This document shows positions 26,396 through 37,700 of a DNA stretch of 64,000 bases, piece by piece (positions within the stretch are counted from its first letter, which is position 1; every line of letters begins with the position of its first letter). The stretch lies in assembly GCA_028551475.1 (NCBI GenBank), contig CM052361.1:21403491-21467490 (forward strand), written 5' to 3'. The DNA comes from Casuarina equisetifolia. Lineage: Eukaryota > Streptophyta > Magnoliopsida > Fagales > Casuarinaceae. The notes beneath the pieces were generated by a model, which did no database searches, was not told where the DNA came from, and was given only the letters and a program-made list of their open reading frames with translations. The position numbers and the translations under genes are program-made.

Positions 26396-27463
26396 ATGAT
26401 GCCGTCCTGCCTCCCATCGATATATGATTCTCCTCACCGGCAACTCCCACGAACTATAACATCATCTCTGCTGCACTAAGAGACGCCGAGGTACGACTAT
26501 AAAAACAATGGGTTGGATGAGTGCCAAACATTTGGACAGTCTTTTGTATCTCGCTTGGAGCGTAGACAAGCCCGCACATCCGGACGTACGTGCCTGGACA
26601 AGCAGAAGTATTTGAATCCTGGGTGCAGCTCCATTCGTCCTAATATTTTCCGTTGGGAAGCAGAAGTGAACTAAGAGGACCTTCATCAGAGTCAACATGG
26701 ACAAAATCGTCTTCAGGAGTTCTTTAATATTTAAAGCCATGGTCTTCAAACACATGGTATAGAGCACATCCAAAGAAGTTGCTTCTATCATCCAAAACCC
26801 AATTGAGTTGGGGTTTGACAAAGCAGTCCTTATTCGGACTGTTGAACACCATTAGAAATACATCTCCACGCAATTCTGCCATAATCAATGGCTACCCATA
26901 AAAAATAGACTAGATAGAAAATGTTAAATGTTAAATGTCAAGGATGACAGTTTATATGCATCTTTTGAGCTTCGTAATCGTCGCACCCTGATCTACATTA
27001 ATAATATATGATTCTCTTTCTTCAGCACCCAATGCATCAAATTCATGAAAATATGTATCCACCAACGAGGTAGAATTCAGTCACTACATATTGAATACTT
27101 GGTGCTAATTCCATCAATGGCATAAGTCTGCTACAATAACTCAATGAAAAGCTTTTAAGCTTAGAGAGTTGAGAGAAACTTTCAGGAAACACTCAACTTA
27201 TTTTCACTTAAATTTAGCTCTCTTAATGATGACAACTTACACGTAATTGTCTTGATGACGACAACATAGAACCACTTCATCTAATCAAAAGAAGTAGAAT
27301 TTCTTGAGAGACTAACTTAATGTTACATTCAAATCTATTAAGGGATTTGTGTAACTAAGTTGTTTGAAATCTTCAGTATATGTATAATATTAAATAATCT
27401 CACAAAACCTTAAATAATTAGTTTCTCAATATTTGGACATCTAGTAAAATTTAGAGTTTCAAC
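26396..27463 (-). pseudogene. TNL relic B, 3' part: C-JID and LRR remnants
   Basis: C-JID remains occupy about 26480-26895 on the minus strand and appear in more than one frame. They include sequence matching the NNGC.VKLQ, LGCALY and FDTDEGP blocks of intact copies. LRR remains run from about 26950 to 27463. The centre of the LRR exon is missing. A copia element (27464-33782) splits the locus, and LRR and small-exon remnants resume at 33788. Sequence around 27345-27460 is very close to 54780-54900 in relic D. Confidence 0.75.
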
Positions 27464-27913
27464 TATTAGCTTAATTTTTATTTAAGCCTACTTAAGTGGG
27501 CTATATTATGTTGGTCCATGAGAGTTCCAAATATGGATTGGCTGATATGGGCCGTGGCTAACCAAATAGGGCCATGATGAGTGGGCTTATTGGGTTGCAC
27601 ATAAGGCAAGGCTACGTCTTATCCTCTAGCTTATATAAATTCATATTATTATTAGGGTTTCATAAGGTTGCTTTTTACAAAAGAGACGAAACCTAGGTTC
27701 TCTCATCGAGCTAGTGATTCTTATGAGAATAGAGAATATTCACCTAAGCCCGAATACCAAAGAGCATTATTGGGTTTATGACAACGAAAGAATGGATCGT
27801 AAGAGTGGTATGTTTCTATTCTATTCTATTTTTGTTTGTTTGCTAAATTAAAATCATATAAAGGTGTTTTAGATCTGTCTACGTAGATCCTATAAAGGTT
27901 TTCTTGTCTAACA
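27464..27913 (+). repeat. 5' LTR of copia element
   Basis: 450 bp. It ends TCTAACA immediately before the primer site. Its first bases read TATTAGC where the partner LTR reads TGTTAGC. Roughly 7% divergence from 33319-33782 by eye. Confidence 0.9.
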
Positions 27914-27915
27914 TG

Positions 27916-27927
27916 TGGTATCAGAGC
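27916..27927 (+). other. Primer-binding site (tRNA-iMet type)
   Basis: TGGTATCAGAGC two bases after the 5' LTR. This is the canonical plant copia primer site complementary to initiator methionine tRNA. Confidence 0.9.
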
Positions 27928-27929
27928 TG

Positions 27930-28110
27930 CAGATCTGGCCCATCCGAATTGGGTCACTAGTTTGGCCCATTCGGGTCAAAGGTTTGGCCCACTCGGGTCC
28001 ACAGGTTTGGCCCATTAGGGTCAACCCGATCCGACCCATCTGAGTTTGGCCCATTTGGGTCAACTCGGTCTGACCCATTCGGGTCCATGGGCCTGACCCG
28101 GTCAACGAGT
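27930..28110 (+). repeat. GGCCCA/GGGTC-rich leader repeats
   Basis: The untranslated leader has an irregular short repeat of TTTGGCCCAT and CGGGTCAA-type words. GGCCCA occurs at least five times (near 27936, 27963, 27983, 28006 and 28044). The related element has equivalent tracts at about 46640-46850 and 47235-47405. Confidence 0.7.
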
Positions 28111-31100
28111 CAACGGTAAAAAAAAATATTATTTTGACCAGAAACTTTGACTGGCATGTGAGAGCGTGTGGGTGGTCTAAATTGAGCATGGTTTGAACCA
28201 GAATGTGTATTTTTGAATAACGAACATTTTGATATATTATATGATATGTTTTATATATCTTTTCAGTCTCTTTTGATGCTTTAAAGTTTCTTTCTATCAT
28301 GCTTAACCTTGTTCATATACATATATTGTATGCTATTATGGTAGTATATGTAAATATAGCATGCATTTAGTTAATTGTGTTACAATGTTTATTTATACTC
28401 TAATGAGTACATAAAGCATGTCCCGCAGTATAGGAATGATCCAATTAGATTGTGACTGCCAAAGTGGCACAGCTTAATTGTGTTCAAAAGAAGTTTTCTT
28501 ATACGGATGGGGACGTTTTCGTTTAAGTATATAGTTATACTCCCAAAAGAGGTGATTATATATTAGAATATAAAGAGTTGCATAGTTGAAATACATGTGT
28601 TTAGACTAATTGGATTAGTCTATGCACCCAAAGGTAGTAAATTATGAAAATTAGAATATTCTCATGGCCTTTACTATGCTGAGATTTTACACTGATTTGT
28701 TATGTATTCTGCCCAAAAGTGTTTACATGATAGAGTTTATGAATCTCTAGGTATGTAGTTGTATTTTTATAGTACTCGTATATTACTAATGTTGTATTGG
28801 CTCACTTTCAGTCACCTTTCCTATCAACAACCAAATGATAACTATTTAGACATTTACGGGTGTGAACTTTAAAAGATAGAAAAAGGATGTTATGTTCGCA
28901 ATGGAGATGACAGATGTTCATTCTACTTTCACTATAGAATAACCAGTTGCTTTCCTGAAGAGAGTATTGAAGAGCAAAAGAAAACTTTTGAATCATGGAC
29001 AAGGAGCAATCGTATTTGTTTATTGTCTATGAAGAGGTCAATCATAGATCATCTTAAGAGTGGGTTGCCTATGGATGGTACAACTAAGGCATTTATGGAA
29101 GTTGTAGAGAGCAGGTATAGGGTATCTTCTAATGCTGAAACAGGTAAGCTTTTTCAAGCATTATATGCCATGAGGTATGATGGTGCTGGTGATGTAAGAG
29201 ATTACATAATTAGAATGGTAGATTATCAGACAAAGCTTAAGGCATTGGATGTAGCACTCCCTGATGCATATGTTGTTCATCATGCTTTGAATTTGCTTCC
29301 TTTTGAATTTGGAATAATCAAGACTGCCTACAATAATCAAGAAGAGAGTTGGTCTTTTAATGATCTGATTGCTAAAGTTGTAGCAGAAGAAGAGAAATTG
29401 AAGCAAGATAAGTCGCATATGGTAATGTATTCACCTAATTCAAATGTGGGAAAAGGAAGAAGAGCAGCTGCACCAAGTCATCCAGGTATCCCTTCAACCT
29501 CTAAGAATGTTAGTTCATCTGGTCATAAAGGTAGGGTCAAGAAAACACTCTTTAAGAAAGAGAGTGACCGTTGCTTCTTCTGTAAGAAGAAAGTCACATG
29601 AAGAAAGAGTGTAACAAATATAAATCTTGGTTTCAAAAGCGTAAACCAACAAGTAATAGTTTTTTGGTTTTTGTTTGTGAATCTAATTTATCTGTAACCC
29701 CATCAAGTTCTTGGTGGTTCGATACTGGTGTAACTAATAATATTGCTTTTACCATTCAGGAGTTCATAAACAAGTGGAGACCATGTAAAGATGAACTATG
29801 GCTTACAGTTGGGAATAATGCTAAAGTCCCTGTAGACTTTGTGGGAGATATTGTTTTAACATTAGATTATGGTTTTCAAATGTTATTGAAGAATACTTTT
29901 TATGTATCGTCTTTTAGACGAAATTTAATTTCAGTTTCTGTTTTAGACATGGATGGTTATGTGTTTGAAATAAAGAATTCAAAGATTACTTTGTTTTATA
30001 ATTCAAATCAAGTTGAATCTTGTGTTTTATCATATGGTTTATATCAATTAAGATTATCTTTTGATAATGTCTGTAATAGTGACAAGGTTGTTCCCAAAAG
30101 GTCTTTACCTAAAGAGCAATCATACATGTTATGGCATAAAAGGCTTGGTCACATTTCTAGAGAGAGGGTGGACAGATTGATAAAGTATAACATTCTTCCT
30201 CCTCTTAAAGATGATCTAGAGACATGTGTTGATTGTTGTAAAGGCAAAATGGTCAAGATAAAGAAAAAGACTACAAATCGTAGTTCTGATCTCTTAGAGA
30301 TAATATACACTGATATCAGTGGACCCTATACATCAACCTTATGTAGAAATGTATATTTTATTACATTTACAGATGATTTTTCTAGTTATGGTTATCTGTA
30401 TTTGATTAAAGAAAAGTTTGAGTTTCTTGATAAATTCAAGATTTTTAAGATTGAGGTTGAAAAATAGTTGAGAAAAATAATCAAGGTTGTTAGATCAAAT
30501 AGAGGGGGAGAATATTATGGCAAACATGGCGGTGCTGGACAGCTTAAAGGCCCGTTTGCTCAATATTTAGAAGACTCTAGAATAATTGTTCAATTTACAA
30601 TACCAGGGAGTCCTGAACAAAATAGTGTAGCTGAAAGACGTAACAAGACTCTTATGGATATGGTGAGAAGTATGGTCAGTAGAACCAATTTACCTAGTTT
30701 CTTATAGGGAGAAGCTTTGAAAACATTTCTTTATATACTCAATCAAGTACCTACAAAAAGTATTCCACTTACGTCGTTTGAATTGTGGACTAGTCGAGTA
30801 CCTAGTTTAAATCATTTAAAAGTTTGGGGATGTCTTGCAGAAGTAAGATTGTATAATCCAACTCTAGGTAAGTTAGATTCAAGGACTACAAGATGTTATT
30901 TTGTTTCTTATCCTGACCATTCTAAGGGATATCATTTTTATAACCCATCTGGAGGAACTAGAATTGTAGAGTCTCAAACTGCAAAGTTTTTAAAGCTTAA
31001 TGTAGCAAAAAATGTTGGAAGTACTCCTTTACCAATTCATGATGCAGATGAAGTAGGTATGTATGTGACGTTTTCTTTACCTAATCAAGAAATAGAATTG

Positions 31101-33318
31101 CCTATAATACCAACTGTAGGGATTTCTGAGCCTTCATCATCAGATACAAATCCAGTTGAGGAACTACCAGTGCAGAATCAAGATCCTGAGCCTATACTTC
31201 AAAGGTTAACTAGAGAAAGAAGATCTGCAATTCATCCAGATTATTTAGTTTATTTGGGTGAACATGATTATGATATAGGAGTTATGAAGGATCCAATAAC
31301 ATATACAAAAGCAATATCGAGTTCTCAAGCAAAGTTGTAGTCAGATGCAATGCAAGATGAAATGCAATTGATGAAGCATAATGATGTTTGAGAACTTGTT
31401 GGGTTACCTGAAAGTTGTAAACCTGTTGGTTGTAAATGGGTATATAAGACTAAAAGGAATTCTATTGGGCAAGTTGAAAGATTTAAAGCTAGATTAGTAA
31501 CAAAAAGTTTCACACAGAAAGAAGGAATAAATTATAATGAAACTTTTTCTCCAATCTCTTCTAAAGATTCCTTTAGAATTGTAATGGCTCTAGTAGCTTA
31601 TTTTGATATGGAATTGCACCAAATAGATGTTAAAACTGCTTTTCTAAATGGAACACTAGATGAAACAGTGTATATGAAACAACCTGAAGGTTTTGAAATG
31701 AAAGAAGGAGAAAAGCTTGTTTGTAGACTTAAGAAGTCTATTTATGGATTAAAGCAAGCTTTTAAACAGTGGGACATAAAGTTTAATAGTTTTATCATTT
31801 CATGTAGTTTTGTGGAGAATAGAGTAGATCGTTGTATATACACCAAGATCAGTGGGAGCACTCCGATCTTTCTTGTCCTTTATGTGGATGACATTTTGCT
31901 TGCGAGTAATAGTCAAACGTTACTTCATAAGACTAAAGAATTATTGTCAACTCAGTTTGATATGAAGGATCTCAGTGAAACAACTTATGTTTTAAGGATT
32001 GAAATTCAAAGGGGCCATTCTCAACGTTTATTGAGGTTTTCTCAAAAGACATATATAGGTCAAATTCTTGAACGGTATAACATGGAAGATTGTAAAGGAG
32101 GTAAGGTGCCAATCTATAAGAGTGACAAATTAAATAAAGATCAATGCCCTAAGGCAGAGGAAGGAAAGCTTTAATGAGGAATATACCATATGCGAGTGCG
32201 CTTGGTAGTATTATGTATGCTCAAGTTTGTACGTGCCCTGACATTGCTTTTATAACAGGACTTCTTGGAAGATATCAATCAAATCTTGGACAAGAGCATT
32301 GGGTAGCTGTTAAGAAAGTCTTACGGTACTTAAAAAGAACAAAAGATTGTATGATGAATTACAAGCATGTAAAGGAACTAGAGCTAGTTGGGTATAAAGA
32401 TTCAGATTTTGCTAGATGTAAGGATGATTAGAAATCTACATTAGGATATGTGTTTATGATGGCAGGAGAAACTATTTCATGGAAAAGTTCAAAACAGACA
32501 ATGATGAAATCTTTAACCATGCATTCAGAATTTATGACATGCTATGGAGCATCAATTCAAGCTATTTGGCTAAAGAACCTCATAAGAGAATTACAAGGCT
32601 TTGATTTTGTTAATAGACCAATCAAGTTATACTGTGATAATAGAGCTGTAGTATTATTTATTAACAATAACAAAAGTCTAGGAGGGTCCAAACATATAGA
32701 CATAAAGTACTTAACCATAAAGGAAAAGGTTAAGGAAGGTGAAATTTCAGTAGAGTCGATTAGTACAGTTGATATGATAGCTGATCCGCTTACTAAAGGT
32801 CTAAGCCCTTGTGTTTATGAAAGACATGTCAATAGCATGGGCTTAGTGACATCATGGGATGCTTTTGTATAGTGGGAGTTTTTAATATTCTCTTTAAAGA
32901 CTTAAGGTGAAAGTGTACCTTAAGCATTTGCTGGAATTAGTCAGCCATAAGGATATCTTGTAACATATAAAGTTTAACTCGAGTTATAAAGTGCAAGATA
33001 TGTTAAAGGTTCATTGGAACCATAAAGTAAATTATCTAATGACATTATGTTATCGAAGGAGAAAGAATTAGACTGACAACAGTAATAACACATACAGAAA
33101 TTGTTTAAGTGTTATATAGTTACCACATCATCATATTTATCCATTTTAAGAGATTGAAGATTTTGTGATCATGGTTGGTGCTATATCTCTTAATATGTAT
33201 AGTTACTGATGTGATTCAAAGTTTAAGATCTTATATGGTTGGATTTCAGTTAAGAACTATTTCTGGATCAATATAAAGATGCACATAATTTCAGTTTAAT
33301 ATAGCCTAAGTGGGAGAA

Positions 33319-33782
33319 TGTTAGCTTAATTTTTATTTAAGCTTACTTAAGTAGGCTATATTATGTTGGTCCATGAGAGTTCTAAATATGGATTGGCTGA
33401 TGTAGACCGTGGCTAACCAAATAGGGTCGTGATGAGTGGGCCTATTGGGTTACACATAAGGTAAGGCTAGGTCTTATCCTCTAGCTCATATAAATTCATA
33501 TTATTTTTAGGGTTTTATAAGGTTGCTCTTTACAAAAGAGATGAAACCTAGGTTCTCTCATCGAGCCTGTGATTCTTATGAGAATAGAGGATATTTGCCT
33601 AAGCCCGAATTCCAAAGAGCATTATTGGGTTTACAACAACAAAGAATGGATCGTAAGAGTGATATGTTTCTATTCTATTCTATTCTATTTTATTCTATTT
33701 TTGTTTGTTTGCTAAATCAAAATCATATAAAGGTATTTTAGATCTATCTACGCAAATCCTATAAAGGTTTTCTTTTCTAACA
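33319..33782 (+). repeat. 3' LTR of copia element
   Basis: 464 bp, TGTTAGC...CTAACA, preceded by the purine tract AAGTGGGAGAA. It includes a TTCTA-type microsatellite near 33670-33705 that is longer than in the 5' LTR. Confidence 0.9.
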
Positions 33783-33787
33783 TCAAC

Positions 33788-34245
33788 AAGGTTTTGAAAG
33801 GCTTGAAGGTCAAGAACTTTTAATTCGTATGAATTCTATGACAAAACAATAGGTATAGAAAAATATTTAAGAACTTATGAAATTAATGAATATAAAGACA
33901 CATACACGTGTAAGAGATGATCTTATTTTTTTTTTCTCTTCCCATGTATTCTTGATGTGGCTATAAGAAAAAATGAGTTTAAGAAGATCATTAGGTGTGA
34001 AACTATTTTTAGCAAAAACTTTTAATTATATTCAAGCCCATGCCAAAAGTAGCAAATTTTAGCAAAATGACTAGTGGGCTTGAGCAAGTTGCACATTATA
34101 GATTTTGACCAAACGTTTCATTTTCAAGAAGGTGTTTTGGGCTGTAAATTAATTCTCGAGTATTAGACCTCCAACTTTTTCTATTCTCTAGTAACCAAGA
34201 ACCAAAACTAAGATAATGTATCTAAACTATTCCTTAGGGTTTAAA
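33788..34245 (-). pseudogene. TNL relic B, 5' part: LRR start and small exon
   Basis: This continues relic B on the far side of the copia insertion. About 33788-33840 matches the start of the LRR exon. About 33935-34190 matches the 276-bp exon that precedes it in the intact genes (remains of the NLVELI..SHCK.IWKGKK segment). NB-ARC and TIR are absent. The next DNA upstream is already the 3' flank of TNL2. Confidence 0.7.
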
Positions 34246-34776
34246 TTATGGTAAAGCATTTCACAAGTGGTAAGGTTGTCTGGATTGACATGATTTAAAT
34301 AAAGTGGATTATATAAAATTAAGTATAACAATATTTCAAGTATGAAACAACCATGAACCAAACCAAATACATAAAATGCAAAGTCAACAATCTTACTAGC
34401 ACGCAGATTAGTAAAAAAACTATAAATAAAGAAACAAATTTTTTTAAATTATGCAATTCAAACATGAGATTGTGTTCAATGCAAACTTTTTAAATTACCT
34501 ATATCAAAAGCGTAACCACCATCTGTTACATAAAAGTGAAAATAGAATATAAAAAAGATTAATTTTAGTAAACAATTTGAAAACGTTTAATATGTATGCA
34601 ATATAATATTCAAAACGAAGCTCACCTACAAAACAAACTGGAACGTACTGTTAGAGGATGCCATTCTTACCTCCCATCAACATATGATTCTCTTTACAAG
34701 CGACTCCCCAGAACTGCTACATCATCTCTGATCCTCCGCGTGGTCCATTACCGAATTTAAGAAAATCAGAAGTCTC
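34246..34776 (-). other. 3' flank of TNL2
   Basis: Noncoding. It shares TTATGCAATTCAAACATG.GATTG and CTCCCATCAACATATGATTC-type words with the TNL3 3' flank (55400-55710), so it is copied gene-end DNA. Confidence 0.45.
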
Positions 34777-37700
34777 CTATGTAAGGAAATGAAGACAATT
34801 GCGTGGAGAAGATGAGCACCGTTCGACAAAGTATTGGGCATTTTGCTTGTGTAGTATATGAGCTCCACACATATGGACCTCCGTGATTGGGCAGGTACAA
34901 GTAATTGAAGCCTGGATGAAGCTCCATTTATTCACGCTATTTGATCTTTCTGCAAACCAGATGCAAGGAATATATACCCAAGCTCTAAGTAGCCCAGGAT
35001 TGCTTTGTGAAACACCGAGGAGAAGGGATTCTTTAATAGGACCTTCATCCGTATCAAAATAGACAACAAATTCCGGCCAAATTTTTGAAGATCCAGGAAC
35101 CGAATTTCCCAAACAAGCCAACCTTTCATGGTAATGGACTTGATACAAAAAATAGAGAGCACTTCCCAACCAGCTGCTTCTATCATCCGAATCCCAATTC
35201 AGTTGAAGTTTAACAACGCAACCATTATTCAGATTCTCGAACAACGTTCGAAACTCACATTCCGATAAAAAACCGTACGTTATTCTACTGGCGTCGATTG
35301 CTAGCTGCAAAAATTAGACCAAACAGAAATTATCAAACGTAGACAGGAGGTGACGAATTTGAGAGAGAGATAAGAGAGAGAGATAAGAGAGAGAGAGAGA
35401 GAGAGAGACCTCCAGCCATGAGTTATGCCGAATAATCCGCGCTTTGTTATCTTCAAAGCCTGATCTAGTGCCTCTAATAATATACTTTCCTTCATGATCC
35501 AAACATACTATATCAAATTCATTTAAATACGATTCCAACGAGAAACAACCAATAATCAGTGCAAGTTGAACACTCGATGCAAGTTTCGGCAATGATCGAA
35601 GCCTCCGACAATCTCTCAAGTCAATCCACTTAAGCTTGGAGAGTAGGGATATACTCAAACCAATTTTGACTTAGATCTATTGCCAGCAAAGGACGACAAC
35701 TTGCTCAGATTATTGAGAATACTTTCATATGATAAATTACAATTACACAAACTTAACTCTGTCAAAGAGCATAAATCTGAGAATAAAGTAGGCAACACTA
35801 AACCAGAATGACGATTTTGCATTGACCGATGGCTGAAGAATGGAGATGTATGTGGCTGCCATCTATATCCATTAAAGCATCCTTGTCTTAGGGCAGTTCC
35901 ACGAATATCAAGTTCCTCCAAACATTTTGCATTCCTTTTGTTTGGCAATTTATCAGATATTGAAGTGTCAGATAGATTGACACTTTTGAGAGATGTCAGG
36001 GTAAAAATGACATCTGGAATAATCAACAAGCCTTTTCAATTTTCTAAATTCAATGTAGTAAGGCCAGATAGACGTTCCACTGACAAAGGAAGCTCCTTTA
36101 TGCTAGTCTCATCCAAGTACAATTTTGACAAACTATTCATATCTCTTACAATTTTTTGAAACTTTTTGATTTTCGAACAACTAGAAAGATTGAGAATTTC
36201 AAGGGAATCCATACTTATTTTATATGGAACGCTCTGAAGAGATTTGCAATTCTTCAAGTTTAACAAAGTAAGTTGTTTGAGATATCCAATAAATGGATGA
36301 ATCTTACATAATTTGACACAATATTCAAGAATCAGTTTCTTAAGATTTGGAAGTCTAGTGAAATCTGGAGTGTTTGTCAAACTTGAGGAGCCCTTAAAAT
36401 CAAGGATCTTTAACTTGTACAAATCCTAAAAAAATAAGACAATAGGTACAAAAAATTTAGGAAATCATCAATGTAGTTTATAAAAAGTAATATACATAAC
36501 TACATCAAAGATGAATATACCTTCTTTCCCTTCCATATACTTTTGCAGTGGCTAGAAGGCATGATAAGTTCAACAAGATTATCAGGTGAAAAACTTTTTG
36601 GTAGAGATTTTAAAGGGTATCCATCCCATTCCACAACCCGCAACTTGTTAGAAAGATAAGTTAGATGATGAGAAAGATGCACGTTGGAGATTCTTAACAA
36701 CCTCAAATTTTTCAATTTGGAGAAGGCTTCAACATCGCAATGTAACTCTTCTTGTAAAGTAGACTTTAAGACTATGCCTTCAACTCTTTTTGTACCCTAG
36801 AAAACAAAAATAAATAAAAAGATAGTGAATGACATCCTAAATTTGAGAAGTATGAGATATATAAAAATCTATAAGTTTAGCTTTACTAACTACTTACTGT
36901 GTTATTCTCTAACACTTGATTGATATCTTTATTGTACCACAATCTACTACATTTGCCAAGCTATTCAAAAGATTCAAGATGAACAATCTCTTGTCCCATA
37001 TCTTCTAACAAATCATGTAACCATAAATCTTTTCCTTGAATCATTATAAGAGACTTATTGATGAGATTGTCCATACAAATGTTTGGATAATAACCACAAC
37101 TTTCAAGTATATATTCTACACGATTATATTCCTCACCCTTGAAGAAACAAGCAATATCTAAAAGGACTTTTTTCTCTATTTCTGGTAGTTCATCAAAACT
37201 CACTCAAAGTATATCAAGGACTTCACCATCAAGGTTTTCTTTTACTCTACTCAGCATACTTTTCCAAAAATCCATACTTCTACAATATAAGGAAGAACCC
37301 AAAACTTCAAGAGCTAAAGGATGACCATTAGCATAATTTAGGAACTCCTTGGACAAGTCCATAAAATTTTCTAAGGGCTGATCTTCCTTGAAGGCTTTCC
37401 AACTAAAAAGTTGGAGAGCTTATGAATAATTCAATTTCTTAGCTTCATATATTTTATTTTCAACCACTTCATGCTCGATCAACAAATGCTTATTTCTTGT
37501 TGTAATGATGATAATACTTCCTTCACCAAACCAACAACGTGTTCGTGCTAATGCATGTAATTGTTTAAGGTGGTTTACATCATCAAGAATGATAAGAACC
37601 CTTTTACAACTTAGTCTATTTTTTATCACATTAGCTCCCTCCTAAACATCATATATTCCAAATTCTCTTTCTGCAAGGAGTTTGGAAAGGAGTTTTTTTT

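Larger units (their letters stand above)
27464..33782 (+). mobile_element. Ty1/copia retrotransposon, 6.3 kb, both LTRs and TSD
   Basis: Complete in outline: 5' LTR, tRNA-iMet-type primer site, leader, gag, protease, integrase, reverse transcriptase, RNase H, purine-rich tract and 3' LTR. The target-site duplication is TCAAC (27459-27463 and 33783-33787). Gag spans about 28836-29640 with a CX2CX4HX4C-type knuckle near 29570-29620; protease about 29700-29900; GAG-pre-integrase with its HKRLGH...CVDCC finger about 30120-30260; integrase core 30300-30960. RT spans about 31420-32150 with YVDDILLAS near 31880, and RNase H about 32370-32830. The coding region is broken several times. About 30 LTR mismatches by eye over ~450 bp suggest a few million years. 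It sits inside TNL relic B, in the opposite orientation. Confidence 0.95.

Noticed and set aside
27959-28110. CRISPR-like spaced repeats
   Set aside because: Eukaryotic retroelement leader; repeats are irregular in length and spacing.
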